Source: Epilithonimonas zeae (GTDB lineage: Bacteria; Bacteroidota; Bacteroidia; Flavobacteriales; Weeksellaceae). From it: a stretch of DNA of 64,000 bases. Below the pieces are notes generated by a model. That model did not search any database. It saw nothing but the letters and a program-made list of their open reading frames with translations, and was not told where the DNA came from. The translations under genes and the position numbers were made by a program. The first letter of the stretch is position 1. Each line of letters begins with the position of its first letter. The DNA is taken from positions 930,001 to 994,000 of the forward strand of contig NZ_FSRK01000001.1 in the NCBI RefSeq assembly GCF_900141765.1, read 5' to 3'. This document shows positions 45,980 to 54,107 of the stretch, piece after piece.

Positions 45980-46768
45980 ATGGTTTTCACTAAAGCAAAA
46001 TTATTCTTTAGCGCATTATTTTTAGTTTTAATTTCAAATTCATTTTCCGCACAAAACCGAATCAGCAACCACAACAATATTGGCTGGTACGCTTACAACG
46101 GAACTTTCAAATTAGATTCCAGATTTTCCATCCACACCGAATATCAGTGGAGACGAAATGATTATATCACAACCTGGCAACAGAGTCTTTTGCGTCTGGG
46201 AATCAATTATCAGGCAAACCCGAATCTGCAATTACGACTTGGTTATGCTTGGGCAGAGACTTTTCCTTACGGCGAAATCCCGTTGAACGGAATGGGGAAA
46301 GACTTCACAGAACATAGGATTTACGAAATGACAACTGTGACGGACAAGATTGGAAAAATCGATTTGTCACACCGTTTTATACTGGAACAACGCTGGGTTG
46401 GGAGATATTCTAATGCCAATCTGACCTCGGAAGACCAATATCCTTTTATGAACAGAGCGCGGTATATGATTCGTTTGCAAATGCCTTTGAAAGGAACTTC
46501 GATTGCATCAAAAACGCCTTATGTTGCAGTTTATGATGAGGTGATGATTGGATTCGGGAAAAATGTCGGTGAGAATGTTTTTGACCAAAACCGAATCGGA
46601 GTTTTGTTAGGTTATAAATTTAATGATTTGGTGAGAGTAGAAGGTGGTTATCTGAATCAGATTGTACAGTTGGGAAGGGAAGTGGAAGGCAAAAATGTGT
46701 TCCAGTACAACAATGGTTTTATTGTAAGTGCAAATTTTAATTTTGATTTCTCCAAAAAATCAGAATAA
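45980..46768 (+). CDS. DUF2490-family outer-membrane protein
   Basis: 262 residues with a signal peptide (about 1-24, ending FSAQ). The rest is made of alternating strands with many aromatic residues (SIHTEYQWRRNDY, LRLGYAWAE, HRFILEQRW) and ends in a Phe-containing strand, as expected of a small outer-membrane beta-barrel of the DUF2490 family. The function of the family is not known to me. It has its own promoter and precedes pheA by 16 bases, so they are cotranscribed without an obvious functional link. Confidence 0.82.
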   Translation: MVFTKAKLFFSALFLVLISNSFSAQNRISNHNNIGWYAYNGTFKLDSRFSIHTEYQWRRNDYITTWQQSLLRLGINYQANPNLQLRLGYAWAETFPYGEIPLNGMGKDFTEHRIYEMTTVTDKIGKIDLSHRFILEQRWVGRYSNANLTSEDQYPFMNRARYMIRLQMPLKGTSIASKTPYVAVYDEVMIGFGKNVGENVFDQNRIGVLLGYKFNDLVRVEGGYLNQIVQLGREVEGKNVFQYNNGFIVSANFNFDFSKKSE

Positions 46769-46784
46769 TCTTTAATTTCGCAGT

Positions 46785-47633
46785 ATGAAAATAGCATTCT
46801 TAGGACCCGAAGCCTCTTTTACGCAGTTGACCGCGACTCAATTATTCCCAAACGAAGAATTGATTCCGAAAGCTAATATTTTAGATTGCTTTCTTGCGGT
46901 TCAGAATAATGAAGTTGATAAAGCGGTTGTTCCTTTGGAAAACTCGATAGAAGGGACGGTTTCTATGACTTTGGATTATCTTTATCAGACACCTGAAATC
47001 CGAGTTGAAGCTGAAGCTGTAATGCCGATTGCGCATCATTTGATGATTCATCCAAGTCAAGAAAATGATAACCCGATTGAGAAAATCTATTCTCATCCGC
47101 AGGCTTTAGCTCAAAGCTTTCATTCATTGAATAAAAATTATCCAGACGTTCCGAAACAGGAGTTCGCTTCTACGGCAGCTGCTGCAAAACGTGTTTCTGA
47201 AAATCCGGATAGAAAAATTGCAGCTGTTGCAAACAAATTTGCTGCAGAATTATACGGATTGAGAATCATTAACGGCAATATTCACGATGTTGAAGAGAAT
47301 CATACGAGATTCATTGTTATTTCTAAAAGTGAGGAAAGTTTTGACAGCGATTTAAACAGTTCCGGAAAGAAAACCGGACTTTTGATTACGCTTCCTCAAG
47401 ACCACGCCGGTGGACTTCATCAGGTTTTATCGGTTTTTGCGTGGCGAAATATGAACCTTAGCAAAATCGAATCCCGAACTTTGAAAACCAAACTCGGTAA
47501 TTATTTCTTTTTTGTAACCGTTGTTGGAGATTGGAATAATGTGCTTTACATTAATTCGATTGATGAATTGAGAGCGATTGGCGCTGATGTTAAGTTTTTG
47601 GGGAATTATAAGGAGTTTTTGTTGGAGAGTTAA
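46785..47633 (+). CDS. pheA: Prephenate dehydratase
   Basis: 282 residues. Catalytic domain (about 1-180) with GPEASFTQ, PLENSIEGTV and ASTAAAAK, the NHTRFIVI threonine segment that ends the active site, and an ACT regulatory domain (about 195-275) with GGLHQVLSVFAWRNMNLSKIESR, which binds phenylalanine. It converts prephenate to phenylpyruvate in phenylalanine synthesis (EC 4.2.1.51). No chorismate mutase domain is fused, so this is the monofunctional type. It overlaps the convergent HD gene by 4 bases. Confidence 0.94.
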   Translation: MKIAFLGPEASFTQLTATQLFPNEELIPKANILDCFLAVQNNEVDKAVVPLENSIEGTVSMTLDYLYQTPEIRVEAEAVMPIAHHLMIHPSQENDNPIEKIYSHPQALAQSFHSLNKNYPDVPKQEFASTAAAAKRVSENPDRKIAAVANKFAAELYGLRIINGNIHDVEENHTRFIVISKSEESFDSDLNSSGKKTGLLITLPQDHAGGLHQVLSVFAWRNMNLSKIESRTLKTKLGNYFFFVTVVGDWNNVLYINSIDELRAIGADVKFLGNYKEFLLES

Positions 47634-48253
47634 ATAATCTCTAATTCTCTTTGAATATTTTCTCTTGCTTTTTCTTCATATTTACCTTTGAAATAATCTG
47701 TTTTGAAAATTTCTTCGAATTCTAAAAAGTGAATCAATACTTTTTTGCGCCCAGGCTTATACATAAAGTCTGGATAAATTGAATATTCTTTTCGGATTTG
47801 TTGGGTGTAATTTTCGTAGATTTTCCAATCTTGACCGAGAATTGCTAAGTCTGCATCAAGGAGAAAATTGGTGTCAGAATCTTCACTTTTTTTGTGGGAT
47901 TTTGTTGCAAGAATTTGATTGTAAATTAGAGTTATTTTTTCTTGAGGAATATTTAGTTTTTCAAGTCTGATTTTTGCTATTTCTGCACTTTTTTCTTCGT
48001 TGTCTTTTGATGTCGCTTTGTAAATAATGTCGTGATAGAAAATGGAGAAATGTAAAGAATCACAATCTGAAATTTTATCATTCACTTCTTCCAATTCAAG
48101 AATCATATTTTCAAGATGAATGAGATTGTGATATTTTCTGCTTTTCTGAGAATAAGATTTTTCTATTTCTTTCCAATAATCAGTTTTTAATATTTCATTA
48201 TCGGAATATTTTGAGATTAAATTTGAAAAAATTGAATTTAAATTTATCGACAT
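47630..48253 (-). CDS. HD-superfamily metal-dependent phosphohydrolase-like protein
   Basis: 207 residues, helical. The RKYHNLIHLENM segment (about 39-50) and the FHDIIY pair (about 72-77) give the His and His-Asp residues of the HD fold, with a further Asp in LLDADLAILG. The arrangement is that of the predicted metal-dependent HD phosphohydrolases conserved in many bacteria. Nucleotide or other phosphoesters are the likely substrates. It overlaps the end of pheA by 4 bases on the opposite strand. Confidence 0.82.
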   Translation of the reverse strand: MSINLNSIFSNLISKYSDNEILKTDYWKEIEKSYSQKSRKYHNLIHLENMILELEEVNDKISDCDSLHFSIFYHDIIYKATSKDNEEKSAEIAKIRLEKLNIPQEKITLIYNQILATKSHKKSEDSDTNFLLDADLAILGQDWKIYENYTQQIRKEYSIYPDFMYKPGRKKVLIHFLEFEEIFKTDYFKGKYEEKARENIQRELEII

Positions 48254-48263
48254 TATTTAAGAA

Positions 48264-48989
48264 TTAAAAATCTAAAAATAATAGATATTCTGAGTTAGGA
48301 TTTTCTTCAATCCTAATATTTTTCTTTATTAATGTCAGCATTTTCCTTTCATTAATTCCAATTTTTTTTATGGACTGTATTTCTACAATATTATTTTCAG
48401 AATCTATCTTGACTTTATAAACTCCAAATTTATTTTTTATTTGTTTTCCAAAAACAGATTCAAATTCATTTGTAGTATTCTTTTCTATATTATTCCAGCC
48501 TTCTGATTTATCCTCATAATCTACAAATTTTAAATCTTTGAAGAGGTTTTTGTTTTTCTTTAAATAATGGAATTGTTTGCTGTATTTATTTACTTCATTT
48601 AGATTGTTATCATAAATTTTATACATACTGCTACAAAGAGACATAACATATTCTCCATTTTGGTTTTTATTCGTAAGAAGAAGATATTTTTCTCCAGCTT
48701 TGACAAGCTTTTCACAACCTCCAGAACGAGCATTTGTAGTGCTACCAAGGATTACTAATTCTTCAAATTTATTTCCTTTGTATAATTTGTCAAAACTTAT
48801 TTTAGCTCTATAAATTCTTACACCAGACATTATGTCATTTCGCTCTTCATTTCCATAAGTTGATTCAATTGTAATAATTCCAGCAACATCAGAGTCAAAA
48901 TAATCTTGAGCTATAACATCTCTTTGACATTTACAAGCTGAAAATTTAACAGATAAAAAAATTAATATCAATAAAAATTTAATCTTCAT
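48264..48989 (-). CDS. Lipoprotein with a netrin/TIMP-like CxC start
   Basis: 241 residues from ATG 48989; an earlier start at 49049 would lie inside the permease gene and spoil the signal. The lipobox FSAC puts the lipidated Cys at about 19, followed directly by KC, giving a CxC start, then a strand pattern (VAGIITIES, YRAKISFDKLYKG, LVILGS) and a Cys in GGCEKLVKAGEKYLLL, as in bacterial netrin/TIMP-like domains. The C-terminal part (about 150-241) is unassigned. The gene overlaps the permease gene's end by 11 bases, so it may be cotranscribed with it. Confidence 0.65.
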   Translation of the reverse strand: MKIKFLLILIFLSVKFSACKCQRDVIAQDYFDSDVAGIITIESTYGNEERNDIMSGVRIYRAKISFDKLYKGNKFEELVILGSTTNARSGGCEKLVKAGEKYLLLTNKNQNGEYVMSLCSSMYKIYDNNLNEVNKYSKQFHYLKKNKNLFKDLKFVDYEDKSEGWNNIEKNTTNEFESVFGKQIKNKFGVYKVKIDSENNIVEIQSIKKIGINERKMLTLIKKNIRIEENPNSEYLLFLDF

Positions 48990-50388
48990 CTTGAGTGTTG
49001 TCAAGGTTAATAACTTTCTTATTAATAAAAAAATACACAGGCAACCCAAGCAAAATCAATCCCAATCCTGGCCAAGTATATTGCGGTTTATAAATGAATA
49101 ACAGAATACAAAATCCCGTTCCAATCAAAAGATAGAGAATAGGCGTGAAAGGATAAAGAAAGGTTTTGTAACCTCTTTCCAGCTCAGGTTTTTTGATTCT
49201 CAGATAGATGACACCAAAAACTGTAATCATATAAAACAAAACAATCACAAATGAAATCATATCCAGCAAATCGCCGTATTGTCCACTAAGACAAAGCAAA
49301 CTTGCCCAAATTCCCTGCATCCAAAGTGATTTTTCAGGAACCCCGTTTTTGTTATTTTCAACGGCTGATTTCAAGAACAATCCGTCTTTTGCCATAGTCT
49401 GGAAAACTCTTGCGCCTGCTAAAACAATTCCGTTCACACAGCCAAAAGTCGAAATCATCACAAGAATCGCAATGATAATCGTTCCTGCATTTCCGAACAT
49501 TTTTTCGGCTGCAGCAACTGCAACTCTGTCATTCGCCGCAAAAGCGATAGAATCTCTGTCGAGTGCATTGAGGTAAACGAAATTCACTAAAAGATAAAGA
49601 ATCATCACAGCAGAAGTTCCCAGAATCATTGCTTTTACAACGTTCTTTTTTGGATTTTCGATTTCTCCAGAAATGAAAGTTACGTTTTCCCAAGCTACAG
49701 AACTGAAAACCGAACCAACCATTGCCGCAGCAATTCCGCCCAAAACAGTTGCACCGGAAATGCTTTTCCATTCGGTTTGCTTCAGGTTTTGGAATGCATC
49801 CCAACCGAAACTCATATTAGAGCTCCAATTGGATTGAGAAATCAAAACAAAACCAAGAACAATCAAACCAAGAAGGGCGATGATTTTGGATGAAGTAAAC
49901 ACATTTTGAAGGATTTTACCGAACTGAACGCCTTTCGTATTTACAAATGTTAGAAACAGAATCACAACAATCGCCAGAATCTGAATCCAGGTAATTTTAA
50001 ATTCGCCACTTTGAAAAATAGGAGCAGCGTCATTTAAACTTGGAATCAAGTAAGCTGTAAACTTTCCAAACGCAACAGCAACCGCAGCAATTGTTCCGGT
50101 TTGAATGACTGTGAACATTCCCCAGCCATAAAGAAATCCCATTGGTTTCCCGAAAATTTCTGTGATGTAAGTATATTGCCCGCCTGCTTTTGGAAACATT
50201 GCTGATAATTCGCCATAACTAATAGCTGCTGCTACAGTCATCACTGCAGTGATTAGCCAAACAACAATCATCCAGTAACCAGAACCGAGATTTCGCATAA
50301 TGTCTGCGCTCACGATAAAAATCCCGCTTCCTATCATCGAGCCCATTACGATCATCACAGCGTCCCAAAGTTTGAGTTTCTTTTCCAT
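48979..50388 (-). CDS. APC-family amino acid permease
   Basis: 469 residues with about 12 membrane segments. The first segment carries the family signature GSMIGSGIFIVSA (about 16-28), the substrate-binding glycine-rich stretch, and the following GELSAMFPKAGGQYTYI loop is also typical. It would import an amino acid with protons or exchange amino acids. The closest named relatives are basic or general amino acid transporters, but the substrate is not readable. A -7 box (complement of CAAATATA, 50406-50413) lies close to the start. Confidence 0.9.
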   Translation of the reverse strand: MEKKLKLWDAVMIVMGSMIGSGIFIVSADIMRNLGSGYWMIVVWLITAVMTVAAAISYGELSAMFPKAGGQYTYITEIFGKPMGFLYGWGMFTVIQTGTIAAVAVAFGKFTAYLIPSLNDAAPIFQSGEFKITWIQILAIVVILFLTFVNTKGVQFGKILQNVFTSSKIIALLGLIVLGFVLISQSNWSSNMSFGWDAFQNLKQTEWKSISGATVLGGIAAAMVGSVFSSVAWENVTFISGEIENPKKNVVKAMILGTSAVMILYLLVNFVYLNALDRDSIAFAANDRVAVAAAEKMFGNAGTIIIAILVMISTFGCVNGIVLAGARVFQTMAKDGLFLKSAVENNKNGVPEKSLWMQGIWASLLCLSGQYGDLLDMISFVIVLFYMITVFGVIYLRIKKPELERGYKTFLYPFTPILYLLIGTGFCILLFIYKPQYTWPGLGLILLGLPVYFFINKKVINLDNTQDED

Positions 50389-50405
50389 AGTTTTTTATTC
50401 TTCAT

Positions 50406-50413
50406 CAAATATA
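50406..50413 (-). promoter_or_regulatory. Candidate -7 box of the permease gene
   Basis: On the minus strand TATATTTG fits TAnnTTTG, 18 bases before the ATG at 50388. No TTG is found at the usual distance upstream. Confidence 0.4.
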
Positions 50414-50513
50414 AAAACATCTTTGGTATTTTGATGACAGCGAGTGAATTAAAATAATTTTGACAAATTCTTGAGTCTGTCTATTATTTTTAAGTTTTTC
50501 AAAAAAGAGTCCT

Positions 50514-50612
50514 TTAAGTTTTGAGCAGTAAAAAATGTTTTTCACCTGCACTAAACATTAAAGGTTTACCAAATCCGAAAAATAAAAATAATATGAGAAA
50601 ATGACGTTTCAT
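50514..50612 (-). other. 33-codon open frame with a signal-peptide-like start, possible gene remnant
   Basis: ATG at 50612 to TAA at 50514. The 32 residues begin MKRHFLILFLFF and look like a secretion signal followed by a few polar residues. It may be the stump of a lost secreted protein or a real small gene. Apart from it and the permease -7 box, the 534 bases between 50388 and 50923 show no recognisable gene or repeat. Confidence 0.25.
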
Positions 50613-50922
50613 CGTTTTTTTGCTTTTTAATAATTAAAAAAAATCAGGATCTATTATACTAATTCATATAAATTTCAGAATATTTTGTTCATTATTAAGG
50701 TTTACTTTGTTTTTCTTCATTCATTTAGTGTTCAACTCATTTATTTTCCTCTGAACAGTGACGCCAATGATGGCATTGTAACCATCGTACATCAGCACTT
50801 TTTATTCACATTTATCTTAGAATTTGATTTTAAATGTTTTATATTGATTAAGAATTTTTTCTTTTTACATTTACTTTACAAACATTTTGCTATTTATATT
50901 TTATAATTAAAGAAAGAATCTG

Positions 50923-52005
50923 ATGTCAGAAATAGTCTTTTGTGTTTTTTGGATCTTGTTTTTGGTATTTAACTTTTTTGCGGTCAAAGCTATGGTCAAC
51001 AAAAAGAAAATCTGGGGAGAGATTGTTTTATTTTTTATTTACATTCTTTCTTTGTTGTTTTTTGCATTTGGTCTTATGTTCCACACTCAGGATTATCATA
51101 CAGCTATAGATCCGGTGGACGAATGCTATTCTCCTATTGGTGGGAAACACATTATCTCTTTACTTTTATATTTTTTTCTATATCATATTTCAGCTTATGT
51201 ACTTTGGATCAAAAGTCGAAAAAGTCCACCCTTGTTTTTGGTATTTTGTCTGATATTCATCTACATTGGGATAATCATCAATTTTGCATTGCTACTTCAA
51301 TTTAGCATTCACAATACAGAAAGTCTTAGTATTTATAAAGGTAATGACGGTAGTTTCTTCTTTGTTCCAGCAACGCTAATTAGTAATATTATCGGTATTT
51401 TACTTTTAAATAAAATTATTTCTGAGGAAAAAAATCAAGCTGAAAACAGAAGTTTCAAAAGTGTGTTTCTAAATCGATGTAATCTTTTTCTATCTCAAAA
51501 ATATGAAGTTCACATTTGGGCAATTTTCTTTTTATTGCCGGTATTTTTCTTGATTACATTAATTCTGATTCTTTTTGGTCAAGATTATAATTCTATGGTC
51601 AAAGTATTTACCGATACCACAACCTGGGCATTTTCGCAGAAAACCCATCCTCCTATATTGGATCATAAAGGACATTATCTATGTACGGTTTCAGCGAAGG
51701 GAAATCCGAAACTTGTAAAACCAACCCATATCGGAAAACGTCACGGTCAACCAATTATTGTTAACAGGCAATTGCAGATTGCCAATGCTTTTGAGGAGTT
51801 GATTGCGGATTGGTCTCCAAAAATTCATCAGTTTGTAAGATCTAATTATGACAAATATGGTTATAATCTATCAATAAAAATCAATAACCAAAAAGCGTCT
51901 GATGTTACTTATGTTTTAATGAAGCCTTTAGAGTGGTTTTTTCTTTTTTGTCTTTATCTTTTCTGTGAAAAACCAGAAGCTAAAATCAAGAAACAATATT
52001 TATAA
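50923..52005 (+). CDS. Multi-pass membrane protein of unknown function (perhaps DUF6688)
   Basis: 360 residues. Membrane segments at about 4-24, 34-50, 78-92, 104-124, 145-160 and 195-220 are followed by a soluble domain (about 235-330) with a Cys-containing strand, GKRHGQPIIVNRQLQIANAFEELI, and a final membrane segment. The conserved-looking VNRQL/ANAFEE stretch resembles a family I recall as DUF6688, but I cannot confirm this. The gene is followed after 25 bases by another membrane protein on the same strand. Function unknown. Confidence 0.65.
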   Translation: MSEIVFCVFWILFLVFNFFAVKAMVNKKKIWGEIVLFFIYILSLLFFAFGLMFHTQDYHTAIDPVDECYSPIGGKHIISLLLYFFLYHISAYVLWIKSRKSPPLFLVFCLIFIYIGIIINFALLLQFSIHNTESLSIYKGNDGSFFFVPATLISNIIGILLLNKIISEEKNQAENRSFKSVFLNRCNLFLSQKYEVHIWAIFFLLPVFFLITLILILFGQDYNSMVKVFTDTTTWAFSQKTHPPILDHKGHYLCTVSAKGNPKLVKPTHIGKRHGQPIIVNRQLQIANAFEELIADWSPKIHQFVRSNYDKYGYNLSIKINNQKASDVTYVLMKPLEWFFLFCLYLFCEKPEAKIKKQYL

Positions 52006-52030
52006 ACTTCGATTAAATTGAATTGATATT

Positions 52031-52564
52031 ATGGAGTTTTCAAACAGCAAAACATTGATTAAGATAGGCAATGCTTTCTTTGTGATCGCTTTGTTAATGA
52101 TTGTTTTCTCATTTATAGACTTGTTTTTGAGAAAGTATAAGGACGTTCTAATAACAATTAATTATCAATGGATTTGGTTGGCAATCATTATAATTACTTT
52201 ATTGTTTTCAGGAATACTGAGGAAATGGAAAAGATTCTTTTTGGTAATGTTTTTTGGATTTACGGTTGTTTTATTATTTCTGTATTTTTTAATTTCATCG
52301 CCATTGTCTTGTACAAAAACTATTGAGAACAGTCGCTATGAGTTGCAGGCAGATTCGAATTATTATAAAATTTACAAGAAAAATGTTTTTTATAAAGAGA
52401 TGATTGCCTCCAAAAAATCAAAAATATTTTTTGAACCTAATATTAAAACAGGATTGAATTATAATTTCGAAGTTAAAAAAGTTTCGGAAACACCTGAGAT
52501 AATTGTATTGGAGATAACAACAAAACAAACTGTAAAAGATACGCTTCAAAAATTACAATATTAA
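52031..52564 (+). CDS. Small membrane protein of unknown function
   Basis: 177 residues: three membrane segments (about 11-32, 43-62, 68-88), then a soluble C-terminal domain (about 95-177) with a beta-rich look, ending in Thr- and Lys-rich strands. A Cys lies just after the third segment. No family is recognised. It is 25 bases downstream of the other unknown membrane gene, so the two are probably cotranscribed and may act together. Confidence 0.6.
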   Translation: MEFSNSKTLIKIGNAFFVIALLMIVFSFIDLFLRKYKDVLITINYQWIWLAIIIITLLFSGILRKWKRFFLVMFFGFTVVLLFLYFLISSPLSCTKTIENSRYELQADSNYYKIYKKNVFYKEMIASKKSKIFFEPNIKTGLNYNFEVKKVSETPEIIVLEITTKQTVKDTLQKLQY

Positions 52565-52637
52565 ATTTCATTTTCGGTTATTTCTGTCATCAAGTTATTA
52601 AAACCTGTATATTTAGACCTGAAAAAACTTTTACTCT

Positions 52638-53717
52638 ATGAAAATCAGTTTGTGTCTTATTGTCAAAAATGAAGAAGATGTTTTAGGCAGATGTCTGGAA
52701 AGTGCCAAAGATTTTGCGGACGAAATAATCATCGTTGATACTGGCTCTACTGATAAAACCAAAGAAATTGCCAAGCGATTCACAGACAATGTTTACGATT
52801 TTGAATGGATTAATGACTTCGCCGCAGCCCGTAATTTTGCGTTTTCCAAAGCAACGATGGATTATCAAATGTGGCTGGACGCCGACGATGTTGTGCCTGA
52901 AAAATCCGTTCAAGAAATCAACGATTTGAAGAAAACTCTAAGTGATGATGTTGAGATTGTGACGATGAAATATGTTTTATCATTTGATCAAAACAATAAT
53001 CCTACTTTTCATTCGACACGTGAAAGATTATTTAAAAGAAGTAAAAACTATCAATGGATTGACCCAGTTCACGAATGTATCCCTTTGATTGGCAACCTGC
53101 AATATACTAATATTGAAATTTGGCATAAGAAAACCAAACAGGAAGTTGCATCTACCAGAAATATTGATATTTACAAAGCTTTGGAGAAAAGTGGGATAGA
53201 GTTTTCTCCAAGACAGCTGTATTATTATGCTCGAGAATTGAAAGATCATAACGATATCGAAAATGCAATTATCTATTATGAGAAATTTTTAGCAACAGGA
53301 TTAGGTTGGATTGAAGATGTTGTAACATGTTGTCATCAGTTAGCAATTGAGTATAAAAAGATAGGAGCTGAAGGAAAAATACTCCCAACTTTACTCAAAA
53401 CCTTTGAATATGACACGCCAAGACCAGAAATCTGTTGCGAGTTAGGGTATTACTATAAAGAAAAACAAAATTATAATCAGGCATTCAAATGGTTTGATTT
53501 AGCAACTAAGGTTGAGATCTATAATGACATCGGTTTCGTGTTTTCAGATTACTCTTGTTATATTCCTAATTTGGAAGCTTGTGTATGTCTTTCATTTTTA
53601 GGAGATTATCAAAAAGCTAATGAATATAATGAGAAAGCTTCTGTTTCCAGACCAGATTGTCCTTCTGTAAATCAAAATAGAAAATATTTGAAGGTAATGT
53701 TGGAGAGTTATTTATGA
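52638..53717 (+). CDS. Family 2 glycosyltransferase with a TPR-like tail
   Basis: 359 residues. GT2 core at about 1-200: the CLIVKNEED start, VDTGSTD (34-40), and the metal-binding LDADD (80-84), followed by the RLFKR acceptor segment. The C-terminal half (about 195-350) is helical with tetratricopeptide-like repeats (NAIIYYEKFL, QAFKWFDLA, KANEYNEKA). It would transfer a sugar from a nucleotide donor, on a surface glycan or protein, in the cytoplasm. A hairpin terminator follows at 53806-53841. Confidence 0.87.
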   Translation: MKISLCLIVKNEEDVLGRCLESAKDFADEIIIVDTGSTDKTKEIAKRFTDNVYDFEWINDFAAARNFAFSKATMDYQMWLDADDVVPEKSVQEINDLKKTLSDDVEIVTMKYVLSFDQNNNPTFHSTRERLFKRSKNYQWIDPVHECIPLIGNLQYTNIEIWHKKTKQEVASTRNIDIYKALEKSGIEFSPRQLYYYARELKDHNDIENAIIYYEKFLATGLGWIEDVVTCCHQLAIEYKKIGAEGKILPTLLKTFEYDTPRPEICCELGYYYKEKQNYNQAFKWFDLATKVEIYNDIGFVFSDYSCYIPNLEACVCLSFLGDYQKANEYNEKASVSRPDCPSVNQNRKYLKVMLESYL

Positions 53718-53805
53718 TAAAATATTGGGATAATAAGTGAAAATGTATCCTTTCGAATGATCGAAAACCCAAAGTGGTTTAGCAATGACTCAAAAATTAT
53801 TAACT

Positions 53806-53841
53806 AAAAAAGAAGCAACAATTAATTGTTGCTTCTTTTTA
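53806..53841 (+). terminator. Terminator of the glycosyltransferase gene
   Basis: A perfect stem of at least 14 pairs (AAAAGAAGCAACAA with TTGTTGCTTCTTTT) with a 4-base TTAA loop is followed by T5. It also has an A run on the other side, so it could work in both directions. Confidence 0.88.
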
Positions 53842-53921
53842 TGAAATGTATACCTAAGATTCTTTTTAATATTAATTTGTATTTTTGTAAAAAATTAATA
53901 TTTATTGTGAATATATTTTTT

Positions 53922-53940
53922 ATACTTTTGTCAAAAGTAT
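53922..53940. promoter_or_regulatory. Perfect palindrome over the -7 box of the collagen-like operon
   Basis: ATACTTTTG (53922-53930), one base, CAAAAGTAT (53932-53940): 9-base arms with a 1-base centre. The left arm contains TACTTTTG, an exact TAnnTTTG box (53923-53930), about 177 bases before the first gene; the right arm gives the same box on the minus strand. The only near TTG upstream leaves a 15-base spacer. The layout suits an operator at which a dimeric regulator would block or bend the promoter. The rest of 53842-54107 is AT-rich leader with nothing else recognised. Confidence 0.5.
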
Positions 53941-54107
53941 GGTAATCTACTAAACATAAAAAATAATTTCAATATAATTGATAATTATTTTATGTTTATG
54001 GCTTGATATGGTTGGTTTCTATCCAGAATAGAAGATGATAAGCTTTGAAATAATCGAAGCTTTATACAAGGATAAATTAAATATTAATAAAATAAAATTA
54101 ATCAACT

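Noticed and set aside
50685-50906. 73-codon Phe-rich open frame upstream of the membrane protein pair
   Set aside because: Composition reflects AT-rich spacer read in one frame; no start signal or family pattern.
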